In this document: positions 12,199 to 24,729 of the stretch, in pieces
How the letters are laid out: each line of letters begins with the position of its first letter
Position numbering within the stretch: position 1 is the first letter of the stretch
Origin: Lobulomyces angularis
Taxonomy: Eukaryota > Chytridiomycota > Chytridiomycetes > Lobulomycetales > Lobulomycetaceae
Reading direction: 5' to 3'
NCBI GenBank assembly: GCA_027604685.1
Contig: JADHYX010000074.1
Location: forward strand, 5,039-69,038
Length of the DNA: 64,000 bases
Made by a program: the position numbers and the translations under genes
The notes under the pieces: generated by a model
Seen by the model: only the letters and a program-made list of their open reading frames with translations
What the model was told of the DNA's origin: nothing
Database searches by the model: none

Positions 12199-15055
12199 AT
12201 GCTACAAAATAGTGAAATCGAAGGGTCAAGACCACCTGCCGAAATATCGACAGTTATAGAAAGTGTTAAAAATGAATTACTTTCTACAATTGATAGGTTT
12301 GTCATCCTTTTTAATTTAATATCTTGTAAATCCCGTTTTGCAGTCACAATAATAAAACAATTCACTCCCAAACACTGAACTTCCACATTCGAGAAGATTT
12401 AGCAAGGATTAGCGAATTTATTCAAGAGAAATTATCACAAGCATCTACAGTAGAGTTAGAAATTTTGAAGAAGGAGGAAACTATTTTAAATTTACTTGCT
12501 AGAGTACTGTTACTATAATATCACATATTTTTAACATATAACCACTTATTATAACGTATAATCAAATATTCTAATAAATAGATGATAACTCAACTTGCTG
12601 GATTTGATGAGCAGCTGGATGCAGGGGATGTCAGGGAAGCGGCAGAAACTTTACTTCAATTTGTAATTAATTTTTTAAAGTTAATTCACGACAATTTTAG
12701 GAATGTGGTCTAGATAAATTACATGTTCTTCAAATGGAAAATGAGAACATGTGTCCTTCTACCATAGAGGACGTTTTATTTGATCAATATCTTGATAGAA
12801 AAACAACTTTAAAGTAAAAGTGAACCTATAATTTGAAATTTATCTTTATTAGATATAGGTTATTAGAAGTTTTTTCTGTGGCGGTTTTGTTTGAAAGTGA
12901 TTTGGGAAGGAGCTCTGAAGCCCTTCATATACAAACAAGAATCATAAGTGAACTTTTATACTCCTTGATTTTGATGATTTCTAAAAATATATAATAAAGG
13001 TACCTACAAAGGAAAAAAAGCTACCACAAGAAAATCTTTCCTAACTCCTGTATCGCTTGACACAATATTTTCTTCATTGGAATTGATTGGATTGTTGAAG
13101 CCAGTTATTACCGAATTTTCAATGCAATTAAAGAAAAGGTTTTTATCCCCCATTTTTTCAGATGATTTTTCTTTCAAAAAAGAACTTGTAATTGAAAAAG
13201 TTCAAAACACTTTTTCTTTAATGTATGAAAAGGATATAAATGTATCCGGTAAAAAAAAGAATTCAAATGGTAATAAAATTTGCAATTGATTAACATTTTA
13301 ATGAAATCAATTTAGATACAAAAAAGAATGATGTTTATGGATTTTTTGACAAGTTGAAGACTCTTGGAAATTTTTTAAATATGCATTTATTTTCCACTAC
13401 AAATTCTTATGGTACTTTACGTGCATCTGAATACTTTAGTGAAATTTGTTATGAAATTCTAATTTCTGAAATTAATAAAGTATTTTATAACAATTTACCA
13501 AGCGATAGTTTAAAACTGGAAGATTATATTGTTGAGTCAAAGCTTAATTTTTTGCAGTTTGAAAATGAATGGAAAGAATTAAAGTTATTACCCCCATACA
13601 AAAATGAAATTGAAAAAATTTTAATAAACGCGAAATTCACATACTGCATAAAAAGGAGAAATGAACTCATGAATATAACAAGAGAAGTTATTATGTCTCA
13701 AGATTGGAATACTGTTGAAGTTCAAGATGCAACAGAAAGAGGTAATGTTAAGGCCACTTTAAATTAAAATTTGATGTAGGGGGGCTTTCGCTATTATTAG
13801 GGAACCAGAAAAGTGATATCAAGTCCTCAAAAAGTGGTAAAGCATTTTTTATTGCGCAGAATTATCAATTCTTTCTTTAAGCAAAGGACAATTTGGAAAG
13901 TAACGCTTATATGTCGGAAATGAAATTTCCTCATTGTTTAATAAGCAGTCATGCACAAACTGTGATGGATATGGTATACCAAACTATACAAGATGCCCGA
14001 GGTATCAAAGGAGAAGACAGGTAATATTTATTTTTTTCCTTTTATATTTCCGTTATGGGTTGATAGTGTCATGGAAATGTTTTATTTGGCAAAAGATATG
14101 ATTGGTATCAATATTTATAATCATGAGGTTTACTTTTTAAAAGATTTATACCGCGCCTTATTTCCAATTGTTCATTCAGAGAATTTACAAAATTTCCCCG
14201 CAAGAACAATGATATTTTGGAATGATACTCAATATTTTTGCCACCATTTGTTAACTTTAAATGAGTTTGTTAAAAGAAACTGCAGCATCTCTGAAGAAAG
14301 CAAATTCTTTTTTAATACTTTTGGTACAGGATTAGATGTAATTGACGATTTTAGGCGTTTGGGAGAGCATTGGTTTCGCCAAATTATGGTATACAATTTT
14401 TTTCAAATTAACTTTTTTCAACAGTAAAAATAGCGTACAATAAGGGGAGAAATTTTATTTCACAATAACAAATGTGGAAGTTTTTTTGCATTAAGTACAG
14501 ATAAGAATTTAGAAGTTGCTGAAACTGCGATGAGAGGTTCTATTTTTTACTTGACGACATTATCTAAAAATTTAATGGTTAGATAATGTATTATATTAAA
14601 TACTGTTGATTCAATTATTTTTAGCCAATTCTCCCTAGAAAAACGTATTTAGAAACTTTCGGAATTTTGGTAGATACTTTACTACTAGAAATTTTAAGGA
14701 AAGTGTTGTTGTTAAAGAATGAAGAAGCTCAAATTAATGAAGAAAAATTACTAAAAAAGCAAGATTTTTTTCAATTGAATTATGTTTTATCAATGGCAGA
14801 AAAGTTAAAAACAGTATTTGAATGCAGCAATAGTCATAAAAAGTTTAAAAAATTAACAGAGCCTGATGAAAAGGTAACTGATGATTTAGAAATACTTAAA
14901 AATTCTATATATTTTAGGTTCCAATTCAGAAATTTTCCAAATGGTGGGAGTTTTATTTTCAAGTTTTGACCATCCTTAACAGAATTAGCTTCAAAAACGA
15001 TTTTCAAAATTCTGACTTCTTACCCGTTTTAGATCTAATTAAGGCAACGATTTAA
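12199..15055 (+). CDS. ZW10: ZW10 homologue (NRZ/Dsl1 tethering complex)
   Basis: ZW10 (Dsl1 complex in yeast) tethers Golgi-derived COPI vesicles at the ER and, in animals, also acts at kinetochores. I read many small exons from MLQNSEIEG to LDLIKATI. The N-terminal part is helical and coiled-coil-like (IREDLARISEFIQEKLSQA). The best evidence is C-terminal: MNITREVIMSQDWNTVEV, HSENLQNFPARTMIFWNDTQYFCHHLLTLNEF and FRRLGEHWFRQIM align by eye with the human protein's HKENLQKLP...HHLLTLGHQF...FRRLGTECF region. A short downstream block (KFSKWWEFYFQVL) follows, as in ZW10. Overall the protein is poorly conserved and Lys/Asn-rich, typical of this genome. Several internal exon boundaries, especially 12820-13330 and 13760-14030, are approximate. 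Confidence 0.82.
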
Positions 15056-15803
15056 ATTGTAATATTTCACAAATAATACAATACATGCGATTGCCTCATA
15101 TTTTTTTATGATTTATCTTTCTTCATCCCATCTTATTGATGTGTTATTAATTTTTTTGAAAATATACTTCAATGTTGATTAAAAACAGAGCATGGTCTTA
15201 AACAATAAGTCTTGTAATGTTCGTAATTAGAATTTAGCTAAATTTTATTCGTGAAATTATTTAAAAAAAAAAAGTTCCTTTTAACCTATTGATTTTATCA
15301 TAATAGAAAAGTTAAAAAAATTATTGAGGAGAACAATTTTCTTAGGTAATTAAATTTTAATTTTTTGACAAAGAGCCTATTGAAAACTGGCGTTGGTAAG
15401 GAAAAATGAATTAATTTCCAGAATAATTACAGTACTAGAAAATTTTTATGAAAATTTTAATCTAATTTATATTCTAAGCATTTAATTAGAACTTTCAATT
15501 TTATAACATACTTTCCGTAATAAAGAGCTTTAGTTTTAATGTTTTTGTTGAATTGTGCACTTCTTTAGCATAAAAAAATCGTAATCTTATATTGTGTTTT
15601 CCATCGCAATCAAATTTTAATATTAGTTTTATAAAACTTTGGTGAAACATGTTTAGAACAATAAAATAATGTTTTTTAAACTAATGTTGGAACAAACAAA
15701 ATGAATTGATTGGTTAGAAAAATCAATTTACAGTTATTTTAATCCAATTAAAAGGAAATTGGAAGAATATACTTAAAATTGCAAATCTTTTTAACTAAAT
15801 AAA
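15056..15803. other. Intergenic region without recognisable features
   Basis: About 750 bp of AT-rich sequence between two co-directional genes. It has short A/T runs and no ORF with coding character. It must contain the 3' region of the ZW10 gene and the promoter of the receptor gene. I see no RNA gene or repeat. Confidence 0.6.
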
Positions 15804-17177
15804 ATGATTATTTCAAACTTCGTTATCAATCAAACCACATTGGCTTTTGCAATTTTATCTTTTATCTGCTCATCTTTTATGTTAATTGGAATATTTATAT
15901 TATATTTTACAAAAAATTTAAAAAAAGGTTACTTTACAGGAAGAATAAAATTAATAATTTCATTGCTAATTGCTGGTATCCCCTATTTTTCTTTTACAAA
16001 TTATTCCTTTTTATTGCTTAGGTTGCATAAATAGTGGAAATAATGCCATTTCGACGGCTGCAATAACAATTTATGAAACTCCACTGTCTGGTTCTTCTTG
16101 CATTGCTAACGGCTTCATTGGTCAATGGACTGGTACTTCTATCAAGAATTCCATTTAGCTTATTAAAAAAAAAAAAATAATTTTATGTATAAAGTTCAAG
16201 CAGGAGACTTCTCAACACTTTCGATCGCACTGGTTACATCCTATGTATCTTTACATAAATCTCCGAACTACGCCTTAAATGTTGTAGAAAAATGGTTAAG
16301 CACAATGTTGTTTACAATTTGGGGTACTAGTCTATCTACAGCAGTCACCGGCCACTTTGTAGTAGGATACAAATGGACTGGTAACGTACTAAATTTTTGA
16401 ATCTAATTATTTTTTTTTAGGTACATGGTGCTGGTAAGAAACAAAAAAAAATTGTTAGTTGGCATTTTTAACTTTTTATGTGCTTTCTTAATATCTCAGG
16501 TTTTCAGGTACTTTTAATTAACTCACAAAATTATTAATTTTCAACCAAGCAACTCCATTACCGTTATCAACATACGTTAGGTATTATTAAAAAAATCAGC
16601 TTTTACTCTAATAATACTAGGTATTTTCTCACTCATGGTCCACGAATTGTAAACTCAAAATTATACTTAATGTTTTATCAAATTATTTTCAAAAAAATTT
16701 TTTTTTTAGGTGATTTTTGTTCTTATTATTGTTGCGTATACGTACCTATATTGCTTTTTTAGAGTGAAATTGAAGTTCGCAGGACTAAAAAAGGACCATT
16801 CGGTAAACCGCACAGTAAACCAAATATTGATTTATCCCGTCTTTTACGTATTGCTGTGGAGCGGAGGTAATTTTTATATCATTTAATACCTTTTAAACTT
16901 GTTATAAAACGTAGGAATGGCAAATAGGTTTTTAGATGCCACAACTGGTTCAACTGAAGTTACGAGATTTCTGCAAAGTTTTACACAGCTAATTCCATTT
17001 GCTGATTCAATGCTGTTTATTGCTTCCAATTTTGTAAAAATGTACCTTAATAAATTTCCACATTTAAAAAAAAAAGTGACCGAAGAGGTTGCTGAAATTA
17101 GTGTTGCTAACAATACTTGTATAAAATCCTCTGACATTCACTTCGATGATGAAAAAGGTTCTGTTGTAGAAGCTTAA
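15804..17177 (+). CDS. Git3/cAR-family seven-transmembrane receptor
   Basis: A G-protein-coupled receptor of the fungal glucose/cAMP-receptor class. Small exons joined by hand give seven hydrophobic helices: TM1 LAFAILSFICSSFMLIGIF; TM2 LIISLLIAGCINSGNN; TM3 after a conserved Cys (SCIANGFIGQWTVQAGDFS); TM4 WLSTMLFTIWGTSLST; then WCWFS, THGPRI and TM5 VIFVLIIVAYTYLYCFF; TM6 ILIYPVFYVLLWSGGMANRF; TM7 TQLIPFADSMLFIASNFV. The WCW motif, the YP...W..G..NR pattern of TM6 and the Q..P..DS of TM7 are typical of Git3 and Dictyostelium cAMP receptors. The cytoplasmic tail is short (about 45 residues) and acidic. Such receptors usually couple to a G-alpha and adenylate cyclase. The ligand is unknown. 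Confidence 0.82.
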
Positions 17178-17876
17178 ACGAATATTTAATTAAAAAAAGT
17201 GCTAACTTCAATTTTATCTCGTTTTAGTTTCGATTTTTCTTGTTTATCTCCAAAATTTAATTTTAAATGCATCAAAGTAAAGTTTAAAGTTCTTGTTATT
17301 TCATAAAATTTTAAACTCTAAAATGCCAAAAGTCAAATGACTGATTAATTGAAAAGTACTTGAATTTCTATAAAAAAAATTGTAATTTTTTTTTATTAAA
17401 AAAAAATCTTCTTCAAAAAAGTATCATAAAATTACCAAACTATTAAGAATAACTTAATCTAATATTAAATATGACATTATCGAAAAATTCGATATTGTAT
17501 ACAGAAACTCGCTAAACTTTCAAAGGATTGCAAAACTATGTTTTTTGTAATGTTTAAAAATGCTTTTTATATTTCTAAAAGAACATTGTTCAATTTTAAT
17601 CAATAAATTTTCACAATCTTTATGTTACAAATAATCATCCTTCAAAAAAGTTAACAAACGTAAAATTCATGATAATCCGTAAATTCCAAAAGAAAAATTC
17701 TATAGTTGCTGATTTTTCACCTACATCTAAAAAATTATTAAATATTAAAACAAATAAAATATTATAAAAAAAAGTTTTCACCATTTAAAATTGTCTAAAA
17801 AAAATTTGTTTTTTCATTTGAAATACCTTTTTTTTTTTTGAATAACAAAATTCTGTAAATGAATTAAAAAAAAAAA
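17178..17876. other. Intergenic region without recognisable features
   Basis: About 700 bp, extremely AT-rich, with several T and A homopolymers and no ORF that looks coding. It presumably holds the receptor gene's 3' end and the promoter of the calcipressin gene. Confidence 0.6.
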
Positions 17877-18764
17877 ATGGACTCAAATATTTCTACGATG
17901 CAAACCAATACTGTCTTGTTAACAAATTTTATTTCTTTTGAAAATAATATTGAAGAAATCATTTTCAATTTAATTGAATCCAAATTAAAACTAAATTTTT
18001 ATAGTTTTTCTAAAATTAAAACATTAAGAAGGTTTATTGTAGTGTTTTACAATACTACGGATGCTAAAGTTTGCTTAAGTTTCTTTAATAATATGGAAAT
18101 TGGGGGAAGCCTTATAAAGTGCTATTATGGTCAGGTAAAAGTTACTCTTTTTTTTTTTTTAATTTTTTTTATTGCAGCATTTTAATTTTGAAACACTACA
18201 TGAAAATAAATTAAGTGTACCTGCATCAAGTAAAAATTTTTTGTTGTCTCCTCCAGGTAATAGAATGAATTTCAATCACTTAAAAGTCACTTTTCCTTTA
18301 ATTTTTAAATGAAAGAAAATACTTTTGTATATGAACTATATATGAAAGATATATTAACTATGAACTTTATAATAATAGAATTTACTTCAAATTACATTTT
18401 TTTTACTTTAAATTTACAACATCTCTTTACAATAGGTGATCCACCAGTTGGATGGATTCAGACTTCTGAAGATAGACCACATGTAATGAATTTGAAGCTA
18501 GCTTTAGAAGGAATCGGGGAAGATGGTTTTAGTTTAGATGGACCATCAGAAAATGTGGAATTTGATGATCTAGAATTGAGTTCTAAGAGTAACAGTCACT
18601 TTGAAGAAAAAAATTTCATTTTTGGTTGTGGGTTACCAAAGATTCAAGTTGAAGATTTTACTGACCATAATGACTTCAACACCAAAAATAATTTATTTGA
18701 TTTGCATAAAAGGAGTGTAACTCCACTTCCTAGAACGTCGATGCCACCAATGGTTTCAAGATAA
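17877..18764 (+). CDS. Calcipressin (regulator of calcineurin, RCAN/Rcn1)
   Basis: RCAN proteins bind and modulate the Ca2+/calmodulin phosphatase calcineurin. Three exons (17877-18134, 18178-18256, 18436-18764) give 221 residues with an exact frame. An N-terminal RRM-like fold is followed by IKCYYGQ, and then the family signature FLLSPPGDPPVGWIQTSEDRPH, equivalent to the FLISPPxSPPVGW phosphomotif whose serines are phosphorylated to switch activity. The C-terminal half is Ser/Asp-rich and ends in a TPLPRTSMPP stretch. This could resemble calcineurin-docking segments of other RCANs, but I cannot name a clear PxIxIT site. Confidence 0.9.
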
Positions 18765-19012
18765 TAAAAAATTACAATCAGATGTATAATTGGAAGCATT
18801 TTGTAATTTTTGTACAAACTAAATGCATTATCTTTTTCTATTTAATTTTTTTTCTTTTCACATTAGCTTTACTTCAATAATAATACATAATTCTTTCATT
18901 AACACCATTTTAATACTTTTTAATTGTTGAGGAGCCCATAATAAAATTGAACCAACAACCTTAAAAGGTACTACAATTTTAAGTAGTACAATTTAAATAT
19001 ATTTATTGGTTT

Positions 19013-20689
19013 TTAAGTAAAATGTAAATTATTGTATCTATCACAAAATTCCAATAAATCTTTTTTTGCCCTTTCAAATTTACCATATCCTGTTAATCTC
19101 CACTGTAAAATGTGACATGGTTTAAACCAACAACAGTATGCCAAGTAAGGGTCGCTAAACAATAACTTAAAAAAATTTGGTGTTGCTCCTAAAGGTTTCA
19201 TAAGTTTATCATAATAGGATATGGTGTCTACCAAATCATTCGACTTCCCAATTTGTGGTATTCCCACTTCTTTTTTCATTTCTATGTCAGTGGGAAGTTG
19301 AACAATTCCATTCAACACTGCCATTAAGTGTCTAACCTGAAATTCAACTAAAGAAACAATGCTTCCTCTGGAACTAAAAAATTGCAGATTTATTCACATA
19401 ATTGTTAAAAAAAAGTATTTCATACCCTACCATCCCAATAAAAAACAAGTTTGAGGTATTAATTGGATAAATAGAATTATATAGACCAAGGCTAGTTTTG
19501 GCAGGTGTAGTAATAATTTCTTTACTTAGAAAAGGCAAATCTCTCAAAAAACCTGTTGCAGTAACTATTAAATCCACATCACTCAACTTGCTTCCATCGG
19601 TGAACTCTACTTCTCTATTATTTATTTTTTTAATAGCAGGAAAAATTGAAATTTTTTTTTCAGAAATTGATTTGATAATATCTGTGCCGATAGCGACTCT
19701 TTTAGGTGGATTAAAAAAATCTCGCAGAGTTGGTTTAAAAATGTAAGGAAAAGTGGCTTTCAAAATGTAAATATTTTTCTTTATCGTAAAAAAAAAATTC
19801 CAAAACTTGATAAGGCGATAATGTAAATATCTTTTAAAAGTAATTTGTCCTAGCGGCTTATGATTAATAACACGTGGATAAATAAACGCAGAGTTTCTAA
19901 TAGACAAGGAAACTTTCTTGTCTTCAATATTTGATAATTCGTTCGCAATATCGCAGCCTGACGATCCAGATCCTAAAAATTTTATTAAGTTAAGAAAAAA
20001 ACATTAATTTTACCTACAACGACAACATTTTTTTCTTTTTCAAAATAAGAAGAGCAAATAAAATCGTGACTGTGAATAATTCTTCCAGTAAAGGTTTCTT
20101 CACCATTAATATGTATCAAGTTTGGCTTAGAATTAAAGCCGATGGCTATTGCTACAAAATCAAATATTCCTCTCTCCAAATTTCCGTTTTCTGTTTTCCA
20201 AGTGACTGACCAACCTTTGGAACCAATTTTAATCTTACTGGGAACCTCGATTGGAGTAATATCTATAACATTAGATTTAAATCTTATAAAATTTTCCAAA
20301 TTAAACGTTTTCACAAAGTCTTCAAAATATTTATAAAAATCCTTGGCTTTTATATTGTCAGGGGTATTGAAAGGTAATGGAAAATCAGAAAAACTAATGA
20401 TATAGAATAATTAGAGAGGATTAAGCTTTTATTGAGATTATTTTACCATGACATTTCAGTAGATACATTAGTAATTAAACTTTCATAGGTCGAAGAGTGA
20501 TGATTTTCTTTATTTCGTGGACTCCACTGACCACCAACGCTGGATCCCCTTTCAAGTAAAGTTGGTTCTAAACCATTTTCAATGGAACTTCACATAATAA
20601 TAAGCAGCTATAGACATTTTTAATTAATACTCTTTTAGAACTCTCAAACCCCCAGGACCTGCTCCGATAATTGCGATGCTCCTTTTCAT
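19013..20689 (-). CDS. Flavin-containing monooxygenase-like protein
   Basis: An FAD/NADPH-dependent class B monooxygenase that oxygenates N- or S-containing substrates; the substrate is unknown. The start is MKRSIAIIGAGPGGLRVLKE, giving the FAD-binding GxGxxG at the very N-terminus. The FMO identifying motif appears as FTGRIIHSHDF (FxGxxxHxxxF/Y). It is followed by the NADPH-binding VVVVGSGSSGCDIA, completed across an intron near 19973-20017. The ATG-type motif DLIVTATGFLRDLPFL is C-terminal. The tail (FSDPYLAYCCWF...GYGKFERAKK) is typical of fungal and animal FMOs. Introns also fall near 20395-20446 and 20585-20630. The start lies only 74 bp from the divergent Bet5 start codon. Confidence 0.85.
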
Positions 20690-20763
20690 TTTTGCTTTAT
20701 TTTTTTTTAAATTTGGGATAGTTTTAAGTGCTGTGTAACTTGCCTTTTCACTTACTGATTTAA
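20690..20763. promoter_or_regulatory. 74-bp divergent intergenic promoter
   Basis: The ATGs of the FMO gene (-) and the Bet5 gene (+) are 74 bp apart. This tiny AT-rich interval must carry both core promoters and 5' UTRs unless they overlap the genes. Its role is inferred from position only. Confidence 0.4.
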
Positions 20764-21585
20764 ATGGTATTGATTTATTTTTTAATTTTAGATTAAAAAA
20801 TTTTTTTTGTTATAAAAAAAAAAGACTATATATAACTTTTATATATTTGATTCTCATTGTGATTGTATTTATCATTCCAGGTATCTCAAAAAAAATAAAA
20901 GATCATTTAAAGTAAAAAAATTAAAAAAACAAGATGGAATAACAATGAGTTGGAGCCTTTAAATTCTACATGGTAAAGAACTTCATATACTTTATATATT
21001 CTTGTTAATTTTTTTTTTTCTTAACAAATTGAATTTATTTTTTTCTTAACTAATTGAATTTTTTTTTTTTTCTTCCTAAACTATTGAAAATGAAGTTCCC
21101 CAGAAAGAGGAGGGTTAGTAGGTACTGCAAATATGGCGTTTATAGAAGAAGCAAAATTAGTTTATGGTGTAGTTTTTTCTTTACGAAACTACATGCAAAA
21201 AATTTCCAAAAATCCAAGGTTTGCAATTTCACTGTTTCTTCGACAATAATTTTCAATTTATAGTGCTGACAGCTTTTCATCATTTTCCACTTCAAATTAC
21301 AAGCTAGTGTTTTTTCAAACAGCAACCAACTTAAAATTTATTATGAGTTGCTCCATTAACTTAGATACCTCTTATGTATTAAAAATTTTAAAAGAGATTT
21401 ACGTTAATTTATATCTGGAATTTGTTGTAAAAAATCCTCTAATCAAACTTAATGTAAAACCTGAAATAGTGGATAAGAAAAACAAAAATAAAATCGTTGA
21501 TAATGCTAATTGTAATTACATTACTAGCGAGTTATTCAATAGTAATTTGCAAAAATTTATAAAAAGCGTTGCTGGTTTTGAATAA
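20764..21585 (+). CDS. BET5: TRAPP complex subunit Bet5/TRAPPC1
   Basis: Bet5 is a longin-fold core subunit of the TRAPP complexes, the Rab1/Ypt1 exchange factor in ER-Golgi and endosomal traffic. Five exons (20764-20766, 20825-20880, 20934-20972, 21096-21218, 21264-21585) give 180 residues with an exact frame. The first exon is the initiator codon alone: ATG, a 58-nt intron, then TIYNFYIFDSHCDCIYHSRW, which matches the MTIYxFYIFDRxC start of other Bet5 proteins. Downstream blocks FIEEAKLVYGVVFSLRNYMQKIS, FSSFSTSNYKL and LKEIYVNLYLEFVVKNPL are diagnostic. A roughly 30-residue Lys/Asn-rich insertion sits near the C-terminus. Intron 3 contains an imperfect direct repeat. Confidence 0.9.
21016..21063 (+). 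repeat. Imperfect tandem repeat inside a Bet5 intron
   Basis: Two adjacent copies of a CTTAAC(A/T)AATTGAATTT unit, each preceded by a T-run, lie within the long (123-nt) third intron of the Bet5 gene. The duplication accounts for part of that intron's unusual length. Confidence 0.6.
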
Positions 21586-21895
21586 AAAATAATTACTATG
21601 TATTTTTTTTCATTTAAATTTGAATCATTTTTCTCAATTATTGTACTCTAGTTTATAATAAAAGTTTCATTATACATATTTTTTCAGAAAAATCCTTAGT
21701 TTAGAATTTATCGTCCAGCAATAAGAAGATAATGTAGCTTTATTAAAGTACAGTTTTTAAATGAATTAGTGTATAAGAAAGAAATAGGAATGAAAACAGA
21801 AGGATTAATCTAATTAATGCTATCCAAATTCAAGAATATCATAATTCATCCATGTCAAAGTTCTAGAATAAATTAAAAACAATACCTAGTTCATA
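21586..21895. other. Intergenic, convergent 3' ends
   Basis: About 310 bp between the convergent Bet5 and GPN3 genes. It is AT-rich, with no coding or RNA features that I can recognise. Confidence 0.6.
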
Positions 21896-23103
21896 TTAAC
21901 AAACCTTAGGTTCTTTAGGCTCTAAATCTTCACCATATTGAATTGCATTATCACAGCTATATCATATTTATTAAGTTCAAAAACATTATTTAAAAGAAAA
22001 TATATACTGCGACAGGATGTATTCAACGGAGTCTTCCTCTAAAATATTTAACGGTATATAGCTGACCATATTATATTCATCGATAAGCCTTCCTAAGGCT
22101 TCGTTTAATGCATGAAACTTGGGTTTGGTTAAGTTATTTAAATCTTCTAAAAGTAAACTAGAGTCAGGATCGTAAAATCTAAATAAAAAGATTAGAAGGT
22201 TAAAATTTGGATGGATGATCAAAATTTTTACCTTTCTATTTCTTGAGATTCCTTCATTTTTTCACTCACCAAATCCATTTTCGTTAAAACATTTATATGA
22301 GGAATTTCCAACTGAATCATGGCACTCATCGCGCTAAATAAAATGGAGGGATTTAAAATTCGGTAAGATATTCGCATACCTCATGGTTCCCGCAAAAAAT
22401 TTTGTTGTATCTTGTATAAATTGTGAGTCTAATAGGTACACTCCACATACCATGTATCCTAATTTCTGTAAAAAATCGACAAATTTTCTCATTATTGGGA
22501 AATGTGTATATAATTCGATTTGTCCTTTATAAAAAATTTAAAAAAATTCCATTCTAATAATAAAAAAAATTATTACCAGGACAGTCAATTATCAAATAAT
22601 CATCATCAAAATTTCCCAATTCATCTTCTAACCAATCCAAATTTTCTAAAAGATACTCTAGGCAATATATTAAAGCCCCTGTAGATGCATTTACCAAACC
22701 AATTTAATTTCATTTTAACAAACCGTTTGGACCATATTGCAATTCAGTCATTACGTCTTCCAAAGATATCAAATTTCTTATATCAATAGTCGGATCATGT
22801 AGAAAGTTTTCTGCAGCAGGATCCTGTTGAACAGAGAGAAAAAATAAAAATAAAAAAATAAAGATAAAATAATTTAATTTTTATAATAAAAAAAGTATTT
22901 AAGTACAAATTACTGAACATCAAAAAATTTTTAAATACCAAGTTCAGTAAGTGTACAGTTCTTTTTGAATTTTGACAATGTGTTATCATCGTTTCACAGT
23001 AGGTTGATTTCCCTGAGCCAGCCTAATTCACAATGTCAATCATTAAATTTAGAGTAGTTTTTGTGCATACTGGTCCCATTACTAGTTGGCATTTTTTACC
23101 CAT
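21896..23103 (-). CDS. GPN3: GPN-loop GTPase 3
   Basis: GPN3 is a small homodimerising GTPase needed for RNA polymerase II assembly and nuclear import. Read on the minus strand the start is [24 protein letters not shown], with the P-loop split by an intron near 23021-23070. LNLDPAAE, then LQYGPNG (the Gly-Pro-Asn loop that names the family), [12 protein letters not shown], and [15 protein letters not shown] follow. After that come [33 protein letters not shown] and the C-terminal [14 protein letters not shown]. The last two blocks match GPN3 better than GPN1 or GPN2. The C-terminal exon joins through a short intron (about 21959-22010), and the stop at 21896 assumes no further intron. Confidence 0.9.
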
Positions 23104-23345
23104 ATTTCTGTGAATTTTAAAAACAAAAAAAAAAAAAAAATTTTTTTTTTTAAAAAAAAAATAAAATATTATTTTTTACCAATATTGTAAGTAAAAAGTA
23201 GAATTTTCTTATTTTCGCCTTTTTTTAATTAAAAAAAAATACTTTGAATAATAAAAACAAAGGTACAGACATTCAAATTTCGTTAAAAAAAATAAAATAA
23301 AAATTAAATAGAAACTAATCTAGCAAAATAAAGCTAAATTAAGTT

Positions 23346-24366
23346 ATGAAGTTCGCTGAAAATTTAGAAAGTATTGAAACTCTGTTATTGTTAAATGTTG
23401 ATTTTAAAAAGGACGATTTGATTTTTGAAAAAATCAAAAAGTATATTACTTTAAATAAAGGTTCTCATCTGATGTTTTCTCAAGAGAACTCAGGCCAGTA
23501 TTTAAATTTTTTAACCAGACGATTAAACAACCTGTACAGGGTGCAGCTAGATGAAACACATTTGAATGAACAAACTGAAGAAATTTGCTCGCTCATTTCA
23601 GAATTTACAGCCATTGGTATTAACAGGCTTTAATGCATATTTAATTAATGTTAAAAGGTGGAGGTAAATATCCAAAAACGTTAACATGGCCTTTTCGAAG
23701 TGAAACTGATATTTACATTCAGGAAGATAACTATAGTGAATCCGGACTTGGCTGGCAAACATGGATCGCATCTTATGCAATGGCCAGGTAAATTTTTATT
23801 GACTATTATTTTTTATTCACAATGCCAGCCTCATGGACGAGGAAATTTTTGATGTTCGTGATAAAAAGGTAATTACATTGGGGTGTGGTACTGGATTATG
23901 TGGTATTGCAGCAGCGCGCTTTGGGGCGAAGCGTGTCACCTTGACAGACAATAGTGAGAAGTGTTTGTTAAGAGCAAAGAAAAACATTAAGTTAAATAAT
24001 GTTACATGCGCAACAACAAAGTTCTTAGATTGGGATTTATATGCTTCAAAAAAATTTTTTGATTCTTTTGAGGACCATGAGGTGGATTTTGACGTTATTT
24101 TAGCTGCAGATTGCTGTTATGAAATGAAAATGGCTTTTACAATACCATTTGTTATTTTGAATATTTTTAAAAAGACTACATCTAAAAATCCAATAGCTTA
24201 TATAACCATCCAAGTTAGAGGAGAGTTATTTACAGAGGTAGAAACCTTGGAAAAAAATTTAAAAAATCTAAGTTTACAAGTGGAAAAGAAAGTTATTGGC
24301 TACACGCCGGGTAGGCTTTTCGGAAATGCAACATTTACTTTTTTGAAAATTTGGTGTGGTTCATAA
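23346..24366 (+). CDS. Class I SAM methyltransferase of the Methyltransf_16 (METTL21/EFM) type
   Basis: A Rossmann-fold methyltransferase probably acting on lysine of a protein such as a translation factor; the substrate is not identifiable. Three exons join through short introns near 23622-23658 and 23788-23828. The N-terminal about 90 residues are a helical extension (ENLESIETLLLLN). The catalytic half begins with SGLGWQTWIASYAMAS, the substrate-side motif of this family (compare the W..A..LA helix). It continues with motif I VITLGCGTGLCGIAAARFGA, post-I VTLTDN and the motif ILAADCCYE, equivalent to the (D/E)xxY motif of protein lysine methyltransferases. The start is the first ATG after a stop-rich AT leader. 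Confidence 0.78.
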
Positions 24367-24729
24367 ATTTGGAGATAACTTCTTTTTTTCCCTTTTTTTT
24401 TGTTTTTGCACTTTTATTTTTATTTGATTTTATTTGTTCACATTAGTTTATCTGCATTATATTCTATAAATTTAAAAAAAATAATTTTTATAATCCATTT
24501 TCTCCATATTATACTTTTTTTTTTTTTTTTTTCATTTCATGAAGTTCACTTCTAACATAAAAATAAAATTCGAGTTAAAAAACAAATTCCAATACATTTG
24601 CAGCAATTCCAAGTATCCAAAGATTTTTTTTTTATATATATATTTTTAAGTCCAGACTTTCTATTAAAATTAAAAATTCTTCCAAAATATTAAAAGAATT
24701 TATTGTATTTAAAAAAACACACATCAGTT
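24367..24729. other. Intergenic, convergent 3' ends
   Basis: About 360 bp dominated by T-runs between convergent genes; nothing recognisable beyond possible 3'-end signals. Confidence 0.55.
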
